Below are positions 1-12,075 of a stretch of 64,000 bases of DNA, piece after piece. The stretch is from Symbiodinium natans (Eukaryota > Sar > Dinophyceae > Suessiales > Symbiodiniaceae): contig CAJNDS010000479.1 in assembly GCA_905221605.1 (NCBI GenBank), positions 5,001-69,000 on the forward strand. Direction: 5' to 3'. The notes beneath the pieces were generated by a model. That model searched no databases. It was not told the DNA's origin and saw nothing but the letters and a program-made list of their open reading frames with translations. A program made the translations under genes and the position numbers. Each line of letters starts with the position of its first letter. The stretch's first letter is position 1.

Positions 1-90
1 GCGCCTGCGCCGCGCCTGCGCCGCCCTGTGCCGCCCCTGCACCGCCCCTGCACCGCCCCTGCATCGCCCCCCCTGCACCGCAGGGAGGAA
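1..90. repeat. GC-rich short tandem repeat
   Basis: The window opens in a degenerate array of CTGCGCCGC and CCTGCACCGC units. It is truncated by the window edge, so its full size is unknown. No gene is seen. Confidence 0.8.
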
Positions 91-2000
91 AGGTGCCTTC
101 CCATCACCAGGCTTCACGGATGCCGTGGCGGGGATGCGAGGGGGGGGGGGGGATGCCATGGTTATGTAAGGGTAATTCCTTAGCTAATTTGGCCAGAGAA
201 TAACTTATTTCGGGTAGATGTCGGGCTGATTATGAGGCTATTTTATTTTGACCCTATTATTTCTGCTGTTGTTTTGGGCAACGGTCAGGCTTGCTGCCTT
301 AAAAATAAGCATGGCCTCCCTCCCCCGCGGCATACCCCCCCACCCCGGATCCCATGAAGGCTAGAGTGGGGGTCAGGAGCACTGTGCAGTAAGAAGCGCA
401 CCGAATCCGATGACCAGCGCCACTGACCCCGAGTAGGCGCCCAGCCGACCCAAGCATCCCTGTCTTAAGCCTTCAACCCAAAAGATTCAACCACTGAACT
501 CTTCAAGTCGAGTGCAGTAAACCTGACGGGCAGACATCACTCCCTCAGCTGGGACTAAACCGCGGGACACCAGGTCCTCGGAGAGACTTCTGCGACTCAG
601 TCAAAACTTTGGAAGCGTAACGATATGGTCAGAGACTTGGTTCGCCATGGGGCAGGGAAGGGTGCAAAGGGTTCTGTAGATCTCGTCTTTAGTGGTTATG
701 GCTGACGAATCCCATAGCTTCGGACCCAACACCCTGCACGGCTCCAAGGCCCTCATTACGCCCGAGAATCCCGAAATCCTAAAGACAGGCAAACCTGCAA
801 GCTGCTGTTGCCTTCGGGCTCTACATGCCAAAGCCCCGGCCCTACAAAGTGTGCTGATTCCAGATCCTCGAATTTTCCACCCCGGTTCCCTACCTGGAGA
901 CCTTTCAATGGGAAGACTATCTGCATAGCTGCTAGCTGCTTGGCAGGCGCTGAGAGGCTCTGAGCCGCTGAGCCCGCCGCTCCTCCGAACTTCACCATGC
1001 CGACCATCTTCTCTTTGATCTTGGCCTCTAGCAAACCAGGCTCAGAACCAGCCCCTCTGAACTGACGCCAATCGTGAAAAACATCCAGTTTTTCTTTGAA
1101 TTTGATTCCCGGAGTCTTCCTAAGATCAACTGAAGGTCAGCCGCAACTCTCACAAGCAAATATGCAGCTTCTCATCTTTGGATCTTGCGTGTAAGGCTGG
1201 GGACTACAAGAAACATAGGGTTTAGTTTTCAGCTGAGCGGAGTGTTCCAGGGATTCTAGGCACAAGATCTCCAGAGAGTGGGTTCAGGTTCTCGGGTCGA
1301 GAAAAGGCCAGCTGGGGCCGCCTAAGAACAGGTCTGGAGCATCTTAGGGCCCGCCCAATGGCGCAAAATAGAAAAAACAAAAGTATCAAGAACACCAGAA
1401 CAAGTCCAGCGGCAGGGAGGCAGGGGAGAGACCTGGAAGGCGCGAGTAAATCTTAGATCTGCCGGAGGGTGTGCAGGTGCAACAACGGTGCAAGAGCTGA
1501 CTTACAGGAAGATGACTTTAAAAAATTATGACTCAAGCTCTGCACCAGGGTGCCTGTTGAAAAAGTACAGGCAAATCACTGGCCTTCCGGTCCATATACT
1601 CATCCTCCGGAAGATCCATCGGAATCTCCGGTGTCTTCAAAACCTTGCGAACTGGGATTTTGCAAAACATGCAGCATCAGCCGGTACTGGCAAAAAGCGT
1701 AACATTCTCAGAATGCGATCCCAGAAAGCCTATACCTTGCAGTATGTCGGATTGTTTGGGTCTATTTGGCGTTTGGCTTGGCAATTAAGAGCGCTGCGAC
1801 TCTTGTGTGTTTTGCGGCTTAAGGGTTTTTAAAAAACTTCTAAATCCTTTGGAATCTTAATTTGGATGTGAAAAATCTACAGGCCTTAAAGCATGAATAG
1901 ACCGTTCAAGCCTGCAATCTGTTTACATCAAACATACATCCGGGCGTTGAGGTAAAAAGGGAACCCTCCTTCTCATGTAGCTCTGGCTTACACTTCTCTT
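91..2000. other. unique DNA, no gene recognised
   Basis: Mixed-composition sequence with a poly-G run near 139-152. Open frames here are at most about 115 codons, resemble no family I know and overlap on both strands. I see no RNA gene. Exons of an intron-rich host gene cannot be excluded. Confidence 0.5.
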
Positions 2001-2700
2001 TCGTTTCTTCATGCCTTTCTCCCCTCTTTTGTCTTCATTTATTTTTCTCTGCTTCTCTCTCTTTCTCTCTCCTTCTCCTGTTGTTTTTCGCTCGTTCATT
2101 TCTTTCCATCTCCCGTTCCTTCCTTTCTCCTCCTGGTTCCTACCTTTCCAACAGAAAAGAATATCGTGGTCAAGGCCCTTTCAGCTGCTGCCGTCTCCTC
2201 GGCGTTTTGGTCCCTCTCGTCTGAGACTTTGTCCCTCTCGCTCGATCGCTTTCTCTGTCGCTCTCTGGCTCTCTCTCTCTCTCTCGCTCTCTCTTTCTGT
2301 CTTTTGCTTCGTTAATCTGTTATTTCTTCATTTGCGTCTGTATTTCTTTCTGTCTTTCTTTTTCTGGATTTACGTAGTTCTTTCTGCCTTCCTTTACTCG
2401 TGTATTTCTTCTTCCTCGTCCTTCTTCTTTTTGAATGAAAGTGGGAAAAAGAAGGAAAGAGAGAAGGAATGAAAGGAGACACAGGGACGACAAAGCGAGA
2501 GGGAAGAAAGGAAAACAAGGAAGCGAGAACCAGAAAGCACACAACGGGAGATATATCCAATCAACGGAAGGAAGGGAAGACAGAAGAAAAAACCAAAAAA
2601 AACGAGAGGAGGAGGAATTGACCTGCCTTTTCCTATCATCTTCCTCCCTCCCTCTTCCAACTTCCTTCATAATCGTTACTCGTTTTTTTCTTTTCCTTTA
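2000..2700. repeat. pyrimidine-rich tract followed by purine-rich tract
   Basis: About 2000-2440 is dominated by CTTT and CTCT runs on the plus strand. About 2440-2620 switches to GAAAGG and AAGGAG runs. The switch in strand bias gives loosely complementary halves and open frames on both strands. Those frames are low-complexity translations (Ser/Phe/Leu or Arg/Lys/Glu) and are not genes. Confidence 0.7.
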
Positions 2701-2761
2701 TTCCTTGCAGAAGCGAAGAGGAGGGGGAGGGGTCAAAGGTTTGGCAAAAAAGGCCGACTCA

Positions 2762-2885
2762 AACCGACGCATCTCCAAGGTCAAGGTCTAGGTAAATCGA
2801 TGCATCTCAAAAACAGAGCAGCAGTAGACTTAAATCGATGCATCTCCAAAGCACAGAGCAAGGTAAATCCATGCATCTCAATGGC
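2762..2885 (+). repeat. four short degenerate repeats with core GATGCATCTC
   Basis: The core taaatcGATGCATCTC, or a one- or two-base variant, recurs near 2764, 2793, 2832 and 2864 at 29-39 base spacing, each followed by an A-rich stretch with CAGAGCA. No coding potential is seen. Confidence 0.6.
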
Positions 2886-4254
2886 AAAGACTCATTTCCA
2901 AAGCAAGTTTTTTGTGGAAACAAAACCGCCAAGTATCCCCTAGAAACGTCTTTCGGTTTCCGTGTGCTCGTATTCTGAATAAAAGCCTGGATCGCCAAAT
3001 AGACCCTGAAGGTCGCTCTGGCTTGAGGATTTAAATGCAAATCCAGCGCCAAACCCCGTCCGGCGAACTTCTGCCAGACAGGAGATACATGTGATTCCAC
3101 ACCGAGTCTGCAAATTCAGGAAACCATCGTCACAGAAGCCATCATCAACGTGTGCAATCTCAAACGCCAAGTGCCAATCAAGTCCTTCGCACAAGCTTCA
3201 ACCCGAAAATCGAGTAACCGTGGCCAAGAAAAGAAACATCGTAGCAAACCCATTCCATCCCCGAACCTCAGGGTCCCGGGCAACGCTGTGAAAAATGTGT
3301 TGGCACCGACCCCAGACCTGCTATTTCGAAGGCAGGATGGTCTTGAAGGGTCGACGACTGTTGGCGCTCAATAGTCTGATTGCTGTAAAATTGCAAGATT
3401 CAACCCTGCGGCTGCTCATGTTTCCGCGTCGGTGTTTTGAAAAAACCTGAATCTACATGTTCTCTTGGGGTTGAGAGGGCTTGACAGCGGCTCCGGAGAC
3501 AGACGTGCTTGGCTTTGGGTCGCCCAACCCGCACTTCTTTTTCCGGATGGCCCAACCCGAGTTTGCTTGCTTCCAAAGACTGGTCGCGAAAGCATTAGCA
3601 ACGCTGCTCGCCCGACCTCTCAAGCTCTGCAGACTTGTTCTCAAGCCCCCCTGGCTCTAAAATCATCCCTGTTGCTGAAAGTGCTGGAATCCACACCCTC
3701 AGATCACCTCACTAGCTCCTGTTACCGGTTGATTTGGGGCTGAGTGCCTCTGTCCCTATTGAAATATTTTTTTTTTAATCAGCTCTGTGGCGGCTATTTC
3801 GGGGTTCTTCCTTGTTCACTAGTTCAGGCTTGAGTACATGCATCTTTAGGTAGGTAGTTAGGTAGGGTACGACCCACGTCACCACACACGTATCTCAAAG
3901 CAGCCTCCCGACCGGGCCCCCTCCATGAGAGGTTCAAGAGGGGTTGTAGAAGATTTGCAGCCAAGCATCAGATGGGGAAAGCGGGCTGGGGCTAATGGGT
4001 GGGTGCGTGGCACAAAGTGAATTGGCTGTGAGTGAGGAACTCACCGCTTTCAGGTCGAGCTCTGAGGGCAGGCGCAGCGGAGGGAACGGGGGTGGAGGGC
4101 TTGACGGCAGGGCCTTCCGCTTTGGCAAGATACTGCAGATGGAAATGTGGAGTTGCGCAGCCAATGATGTGCAGAGTGCGGCAGGTGACAACGCTCGCCG
4201 AAGGACTCGTTTGAGGCAGGGCGTCAGGCAAGGTACGCAACCCTGACGAGGAGT
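2886..4254. other. unique DNA, no gene recognised
   Basis: Non-repetitive apart from a short TAGG run near 3851-3868. Short overlapping frames show no recognisable domain. Confidence 0.45.
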
Positions 4255-5300
4255 AGACAAGGCAGACCCTGTATATAGCTCGGCTCGAGAAAGGGGGTCT
4301 GGGATAAGAAGTGGAGAACTCAATGGCGACAAGGAGCCACCCAGACCAAGTGTTCTGGGAAAAGGCAAGCAGGCAGGCGAGGAGTAGACAACCCAGACCC
4401 CCGTTCTAAAAAAAACAAGCAGGCAGGCGAAGAGTAGACAACCCAGACATCGTAACCTGGCTCGAGAAAGGGGTGTGGGATGAACTCTGTGGGGGGCAAG
4501 GAGCAACCCAGACCAAGCCTTCTGAAAAAACAAACAAACAGGCGAGGAGTAGACAACCAGACCCCGTAGCTCGGTTCGAGAAAGGGGGTCAGGGACAGGA
4601 AGTTGAGAACTCAACCCAGACCAAGCGTTTTCTCAAAGCAAGCAGGCAGGCGAAGAGTAGACAACCCAAACCCCGTACCTCGGCTCCAGAAAGGGGGTCG
4701 GGGACTGGAAGTGGAGAACTCGATGAAGGGCAAGGAGCAACCCAGAACAGTTCAACCCAGACCCCGGTACTTGGCTCGAGAAAGGGGGTCTGGGATAGGA
4801 AGTGGAGAACTAAAACCAGACCAAGCGTTTTGAGAAAAAGCAAGCAGGCAGGTGAGGAGTAGACAACCCAGACCCCGCAACTCGGCTCGAGAAACGGGGG
4901 TCTGGGATAAGCAGGCAGGCGAGGAGTAGAAAACCCAGACCCCGTAACTCGGCTCGAGAAAGTGGCACGGGGATAGGAAGTGGAGAACCCCATGGAAGGG
5001 CAAGGAGCAACCCAGACCAAGCGTTCGGGAAAAAGCAAGCAGGCAGGCGAGGAGTGGACAACCCAGACCCCGTTACTCGGCTGGAGAAATGGGGTCTGGG
5101 ATAAGATTTGGAGAACTCAATGGGGGGCAAAGGGAGCAACCCTTTCCAAGCGTTCTGGGATAAAGCAAGCAGGCAGGCGAGGAGTAGACAACCCAGACCC
5201 CGTAACTCGGCTCGAGAAAGGGGGTCTGGGATAAGCAGGCAGGCGAAGAGTAGACAACCCAGACCCCGTAACTCGGCTCGAGAAAGGGGCCTTGCGGGGG
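4255..5300. repeat. minisatellite, about 60-125 bp units
   Basis: Nine or ten imperfect copies of a unit containing AAGCAGGCAGGCGAGGAGTA, then ACAACCCAGACCCCGTAACT, then CGGCTCGAGAAAGGGGGTCT. Long units add a segment with GTGGAGAACTCAATG and CAAGGAGCAACCCAGACC; short units lack it. Cores are seen near 4367, 4425, 4541, 4640, 4845, 4914, 5040, 5168 and 5237. Open frames on both strands simply translate the repeat. Confidence 0.85.
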
Positions 5301-7739
5301 GTTGCATGATCCGTTGTAGAAGGTTGGCCGTAACAGAGGTTGGAGGCGAGAGCAAAGGGCGAGGAAGGCCAGGAAGCGAAGCGGTCTGCCATGTGCTGCA
5401 GGACTGTTGCGCGTGTCCAGCCCAGAGATTTGGGAGTGGTGCCCAGCGCGTGACTCTATGCAAGAAGAGAAGATTGGGAAGGTCATGTGCTGAGCTGAGG
5501 CTGGCGCAGACCCGAGTTAGGGAGCTGGAAGGCCATCAATGCTACATTAGGTGCGATCCAAAATGCATCTGGCAACCTGCAAATGCAGGAGGGTGTTGAT
5601 CACCGTGGATGTGTGGTGAGACGTGGGAAATCGGGTGCCATGGCGAGGAGAGACGAGAAAAAGGTACAGTAGAACTTGGGCCAAGGAGCTCGGAAGAGTA
5701 GTGGAATGGAAATAGAAAGGAGGTACAGAGGAATGGCACTGTCGCTCGGACGGGAGGGAACGGGAGGATTAGAAAGACCCGTCTTAGTGCCGCCCGCGGT
5801 GTCCCGACCACCCACACAACCCAGACAGCCCGAACAAAACCCGTCAGAACCGGGGGTACATGCATCTTTTTCATTGACAGGTTACGCATCAAACGACAGC
5901 TCGCCACAGCAATGCAAGTCACCCTCAGCACTGAACGTTGTCTTTGCAAAACATGCTGAACATGAGAGACGGCAAGCTGCTCTCATGGTTTATTTCCTCC
6001 TACGGTCCTTTGGTACTTGAACGCAGACTTTTGACGGTGGACACGACACTTGCGACACTTGCGACACTTGCGGAGCAGAACCTCGCACCTGCCATATTTT
6101 GCTTGCCCGGTGGTGCCAGATTTTGGCCATTGGAACAAGTCGGTGCCGAAGTCTTCCCAGAGCCACTGTTTACAAAGGAGCACATGCAGGGGTTTTGACC
6201 AGATGCACTGTTTAAAAACAATTGTTGAAGGGTGCCAAAAGCAGAAAAGACCTCTCGCTCAGCTTTCAATCGAACTCTGCTGCTGTTGTTGTGTTTGCCG
6301 TGGCTTTGTACCACAGGACGAGAAGACCAGGGAGCAGACAACGGCCCCAGGGACAAAGTCGGACAAAGATCGGAGAGTAGGAAGAAGGCCAAAGTACCGG
6401 ACCGCAAGACCAGGGAATCGGTGCGTACCAGCACCTCGAGCCCATCTACCCAAAACACAAGAAGCTGCAAACCGGAACAAAAAAACATGCCACCGCGTCT
6501 GTTGTATCAAGTTTGGAATGTGGAGTCCGCAGTTGGGGAGCCTTGTTGTTCAGGTTATGAGCTTGCAGCTTGCATGAAACCACCGGCCCAAGCGCCAACA
6601 TACACACAGCACCCAAAACCTCCGAGGCTGTCTGCAAGGCTCTAAGCGTCTAGCACGCGCTCGGCCGTCCAGGTTCGGTCGCTCCCTGGCGGCGGGTCAC
6701 CCAAAATGGGGGGCTGTGGCGACCTAAGCTTTCGGATTTCATATTTGGGAAAATTGTTTTACACATCCTGGATAAATGTAGGGGCTTTTCAGGGTCAGGC
6801 TCGCTGCAAAAAGTTTCTTGGTACTCTCCCTCTGCTACAATGAAGACGTTGCGTTGCTCCTCCTGTGCACTTCAAGAGCTTTGATGTGATTGGCAACACA
6901 TGTCGTAATTAGCACGCTACAATAACTGATTAGAAGCCCTGGCGCCTTTTCTAGGCTCTGACAAAGTAGGCTACCGAAGCTAAAAACTCCCCCAAGCTAG
7001 AACCTCAACTCTTCTTTGTCAACGTGTAATGGTTTTAGGAAATCAGGCTTACAAATGAGAAACGCGTAAAAACATCAACATAACACTCAGCCCTGGAAGT
7101 TGCCCGATGCCACTGAGGCCTTGCCACATGGTCCAAAAGTTGTTGACCTTTGTGCTGCACACCATGGTCAAGTTAATTGTGCGAGATTCGAGAGTTCAAG
7201 CGGAAGGCTCGGAAGGTTCGAATGATAATGTTGCGCAATGTTTGAATTCTTTAAACCCTCCCCAGGCAAATCGAGGGCAAAACTGCAGGCGCACGCAGGT
7301 CAAGCAGGGACGACTGGTGAGCTGCTTGACTAGGAGAACGACATGAAAACAATAGTATTTCTTGGTCTTTTGGTACCTTCATTTCATTTCAGTTATAATC
7401 TTTGCACTTGGATGCTTACTCACAATCAGGGACCTGGCTTTTTCGCTGGCTCACTGTTTTTATAAAGGACCTAGTATTGAGCCTGAATGCGGGAAAACAA
7501 ACTGGTAGAAGAGATGAACGGTAAAATGTCCGTTACGAGATCCCTTCATTGAAAGTATATTTCTGATATTTGCAGGGAGTCTTTTTCCTACTATTCAATC
7601 ACCAGAAAAGATCAGAAATTTAGGACAATGAGAAACGAAGAGAGCACAAAGATTAGGAAATGTACAGCATACTACTTTTGAATCTTGAAACTTTACTGAT
7701 GCACAAAATGTGACAACAGCTACGAGGATGGCGATGTTC
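5301..7739. other. unique DNA, no gene recognised
   Basis: Mixed-composition sequence with no recognisable protein, RNA gene or long repeat. A small triplication of GACACTTGC lies near 6042-6070. A frame at 6050-6577 (175 codons) has no family resemblance and overlaps other frames. Confidence 0.45.
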
Positions 7740-8035
7740 GTTTGATGCTTGTTCGGTGTTGATGTTTTGTTCTTGTGCTGTTTGTCTGCTCCTTGTATGT
7801 TGTTGTTCCTTTGCCATGTATTTGCATTTTGTATATGGTTCGCTTGTCGTATGTGTATGGTTCGTTTGTCGATTGCCGGTGGTTCGTCTGTGTTTTGTTT
7901 GTGGTTCGCTTGTTGCCCGGTATTGTTGCGAAATGTTTGTTCCTTGTCTGTTGTTGGTTTGTTGTTCGCTTGCTTGGTTTGTTTGTTGTTGTTTGTTTGA
8001 CGCTAGGTGGTTGTTGCCGTTGTTAGTTTACCTTT
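7740..8035 (+). repeat. GT-rich low-complexity stretch
   Basis: Irregular runs of TTGTT, GGTTCG and GTTTGT. All three plus frames stay open and give Cys/Leu/Phe/Val-rich peptides, which is expected from the base composition and not evidence of a gene. Confidence 0.6.
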
Positions 8036-8212
8036 AATGACATGCTCGATGCTGATGGATATTATCAGTGCTAATTTTGTGATTGTTTCAGCATTATTCA
8101 CCAATCACCAACCACTATAATCACTAGTTTGCTTTTGCGCCATTTTGTAGCATGTTTAATGACATGCTCGATACTGATGGATATTATCAGTGCTAATTTC
8201 GTGATTGCTGAT
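8036..8212 (+). repeat. 50-bp direct repeat pair
   Basis: The sequence beginning TGACATGCTCGAT and continuing through GATATTATCAGTGCTAATTT to GTGATTG occurs at about 8038-8086 and again at about 8159-8207, with two or three mismatches. The 70-base spacer is unique. Function unknown. Confidence 0.75.
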
Positions 8213-9190
8213 TGTGAATCGCCAATAAAGCATTGATATTTGCTAACTAGATACTAAGAGTTAAGAACAAAACAACATTACTAATTCTAAGTTGCTAGCC
8301 AGAAATGCTTACTTGCTAACTATTACGTACTCATTGCTACTCAATACTCTTTCAGTATTTATTAACTATTGATGACCAAATACTCATCTCTAAGCACTAG
8401 TCTTCATTTTTTGCCGCAAATTCCGGAGTCAAAACCTTAAACAACGTAGCAGTATGAACAAATATTCTTAGCTATCAATCACAAGCTGCAATGTATGTGA
8501 GCCACTCTCTATGGCAGGAGCTTGCCAGCAGGTTGCCACAATTTTTTGTGTAAGATGACGGTTGGGCTTGGCTTAAATGGCTCACGTCAACTTGACAGGC
8601 TGTGGCATGCTGAGGTCCTGCAACCTCTATCCCAACAGTCGGGCTCTGCGAGAGAAACGAAATCGTCCATCAAAAGCACTTCCAAAAGAACAAGACCCTG
8701 TCAATTTCATGACGTCCTTTTCCGAAGCTAACTACTAAGTCCTTTGAAGCTAGAATGTTTTGCTGGATTATTTTCTGGCTCATTTTAATGATGAAGAACA
8801 TGACTGTCGTCACTTCTGATGCTAATTGTAAGCTTCGCTATTCACAGCTTTGAAATTTCTTTGAAGATTTGCACTCCAAAGTGCCGGCAAAAAGATTCAC
8901 GGCTTGGGCGTTGGAAACAGGGATTGGAGACCCGGTGGCCGCAAGACGCCCAGCCGAGAAGGCCCTTTCAAAACCGTTGCGTAACCTGTCAAGAACCTGG
9001 TGTGACATTGATGCCGTCCTGGGTGCCCAGCAAAGATCTGTGTACATCTCCGTGTATTGATGCTGCCTGTCATGCTCCACGGCAAAATTTGGCTCAGAAT
9101 GTTGCAACGACAGAACCTTTGACTTGAGACTCTGTGGATACTCTCCAGGCGCTCGCAACTTGATGCCTCGATTCATGCACGCCTGAATGT
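8213..9190. other. unique DNA, no gene recognised
   Basis: AT-rich then mixed sequence before the polypurine tract. Short frames on both strands match nothing known. Confidence 0.4.
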
Positions 9191-12075
9191 CAGCATTCTG
9201 TTTCGAGGCCTTTCTAAGCCGTGAAGAAAAGGGAGACAGGAGACAGGAGAAAAGCGAAAAACGAAAGGCGAAAGGCGAAAGGAGAAAGGAGAAAGGAGAG
9301 AAAGAGGAGAAAGGAGAAAAAGGAGAGAAAGGAAAGAAAGGAGAGAAAGGAGAGAAAGGAGAGAAAGGAGAGAAAGGAGAGAAAGGAGAGAAAGGAGAGA
9401 AAGGAGAGAAAGGAGAGAAAGGAGAGAAAGGAGAGAAAGGAGAGAAAGGAGAGAAAGGAGAGAAAGGAGAGAAAGGAGAGAAAGGAGAGAAAGGAGAGAA
9501 AGGAGAGAAAGGAGAGAAAGGAGAGAAAGGAGAGAAAGGAGAGAAAGGAGAGAAAGGAGAGAAAGGAGAGAAAGGAGAGAAAGGAGAGAAAGGAGAGAAA
9601 GGAGAGAAAGGAGAGAAAGGAGAGAAAGGAGAGAAAGGAGAGAAAGGAGAGAAAGGAGAGAAAGGAGAGAAAGAAGAGAAAGGAGAGAAAGGAGAGAAAG
9701 GAGAGAAAGGAGAGAAAGGAGAGAAAGGAGAGAAAGGAGAGAAAGGAGAGAAAGGAGAGAAAGGAGAGAAAGGAGAGAAAGGAGAGAAAGGAGAGAAAGG
9801 AGAGAAAGGAGAGAAAGGAGAGAAAGGAGAGAAAGGAGAGAAAGGAGAGAAAGGAAGAGAAAGGAGAGAAAGAAGAGAAAGGAGAGAAAGGAGAGAAAGG
9901 AGAGAAAGGAGAGAAAGGAGAGAAAGGAGAGAAAGGAGAGAAAGGAGAGAAAGGAGAGAAAGGAGAGAAAGGAGAGAAAGGGAGAAAAGGGAGAAAAAAG
10001 GGAGAAGGGAGAAAGGAGAAATGGAAAGGGAGAAAGGAGAGAAAGGAAAGGGAGAAAGGGAGGAAAAGGAGAAAAAGGAGAAAGGGAGAAAGGAGAAAGG
10101 GAGAAAGGGAGAAAGGAGAAGGGAGAAAGGGAGAAAGGGAGAAAGGGGAGAAAGGAGGGAGAAAGGGAGAAAGGGAGAAAGGGAGAAAGGGAGAAAGGGA
10201 GAAAATGAGAAAGGGAGAAAGGGAGAAAGGGAGAAAGGGAGAAAGGGAAACGGGAGAAAGGGAGAACGGGAGAAAGGAGGGAGAAACGGAGAGGAGACAG
10301 GGAGAACTGGAGAACTGGAGAACTGGAGAACGGAGAACTGGAGAACTGGAGAACTGGAGAACTGAGAACTGAGAACTGGAGAACTGGAGAACTGGAGAAC
10401 TGGAGAACTGGAGAACTGGAGAACTGGAGAACTGGAGAACTGGAGAACTGGAGAACTGGAGAACTGGAGAACTGGAGAACTGGAGAACTGGAGAACTGGA
10501 GAACTGGAGAACTGGAGAAAGAAAGAGAGAAAGGGAGAGAGAAAGGGAGAAAGAAAGGGGGAAAGAAAGGGAGAAAGAAAGGGAGAAAGAAAAGGAAAAA
10601 GAAAGGGAGGGAGAAAGAAAGGGAAGGAGAAAGAAAGGGAGAAAGTGAGGGAAAAAGGGAGGGAGAAAGGGAGGGAGAAAGGGAGGCAGAAAGGGAGGGA
10701 GAAAGGGAGGGAGAAAAGGAAAGGGAGAAAAGGAAAGGGAGGGAGAAAGGGAGGGAGAAAGGGAGGAAGAAGGGAAAGAGAAAGGGAGAGAGGAAGGGAG
10801 AGAGGAAGGGAGAAAAGAAGGAAGAAGAAACAAAGGGAAAGAGAAAGGGAAGGAGAAAGGGAGAAAGAAAGGGAGAAAGAAAGTGAGAAAGAAAGGGAGG
10901 GAGAAAGGGAGAGAGAAAGGGAGAAAGAGAAAGTGAGAAAGAGAAAGGGATAAAGAAAAGGGAGAAAGAGAAAGGGAGAAAGAGAAAGGGAGAAAGAGAA
11001 AGGGAGAAAGAGAAAGGGAAACTGAAAGGGAAAGAGAAAGGGAAAGAGAAAGGGAGAGAGAGAAAGGGAGAGAGAAAGGGAGAGAGAAAGGGAGAGAGAA
11101 AGGGAGAGAGAAAGGGAGAGAGAAAGGGAGAGAGAAAGGGAGAGAGAAAGGGAGAGAGAAAGGGAGAAAGAGAGAGGGAGAGAGAAACGGAGAGAGAGAG
11201 AAAGGGAGAAAGAGAAAGGGAGAGAGAAAGGGAGAAAGAGAAAGGGAGAGAGAAAGGGAGAAAGAGAAAGGGATAGAAAGGGAGAGAGAAAGGGAAAGAT
11301 AAAGGGAGAAAGAAAAGCAGAAAGAAATGCAGAAAAAAAGGAAAAAAGAAAGTGAGAAAGAAAGGGAGAAAGAAAGGGAGAAAGAAAGGGAGAGAAGGAG
11401 AAAGGGAGAGAAGGAGAAAGGGAGAGAAGGAGAGAGGGAGAAAGGGAGAGAGGGAGAAAGGGAGAAAGGGAGAAAGGGAGAAAGGGAGAAAGGGAGAAAG
11501 GGAGAAAGGGAGAAAGGGAGAAAGGGAGAAAGGGAGAAAGGGAGAAAGGGAGGAAGGGAGAAAGGGAGAAAGGGAGAAAGGGAGAAAGGGAGAAAGGGAG
11601 AAAGGGAGAAAGGGAGAAAGGGAGAAAGGGAGAAAGGGAGAAAGGGAGAAAGGGAGAAAGGGAGAAGGGAGAAAGGGAGAAAGGGAGAACGGGAGAAAGG
11701 GAGAAAGGGAGAAAGGGAGAAAGGGAGAAAGGGAGAAAGGGAGAAAGGGAGAAAGGGAGAAAGGGAGAAAGGGAGAAAGGGAGAAAGGGAGAAAGGGAGA
11801 AAGGGAGAAAGGGAGAAAGGGAGAAAGGGAGAAAGGGAGAAAGGGAGAAAGGGAGAAAAGGGAGAAAGGGAGAAAGGGAGAAAGGGAGAAAGGGAGAAAG
11901 GGAGAAAGGGAGAAAGGGAGAAAGGGAGAAAGGGAGAAAGGGAGAAAGGGAGAAAGGGAGAAAGGGAGAAAGGACAAAAGGAGAAAAGGAGAAAAGGAGA
12001 AAGGATAAAGGATAAAAGACAAAGGAGAAACGAGAAAAGATGAATGGAAAAACAGAAAAGAGAAAACAGAAAAGA
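9191..12075 (+). repeat. 2.9 kb polypurine tract (GA-rich satellite)
   Basis: The plus strand is almost only A and G. Sub-arrays in order: 9-bp GGAGAGAAA units (about 9300-9970); 8-bp GGGAGAAA units (about 9975-10270); 8-bp GGAGAACT units (about 10300-10520), the only part with regular C and T; mixed GGGAGAAAGA units (10520-11400); and a long regular 8-bp GGGAGAAA array (11400-11970). Very long frames (1089 codons on minus) are translations of the repeat. The tract could form triplex (H-DNA) structures. Confidence 0.95.
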
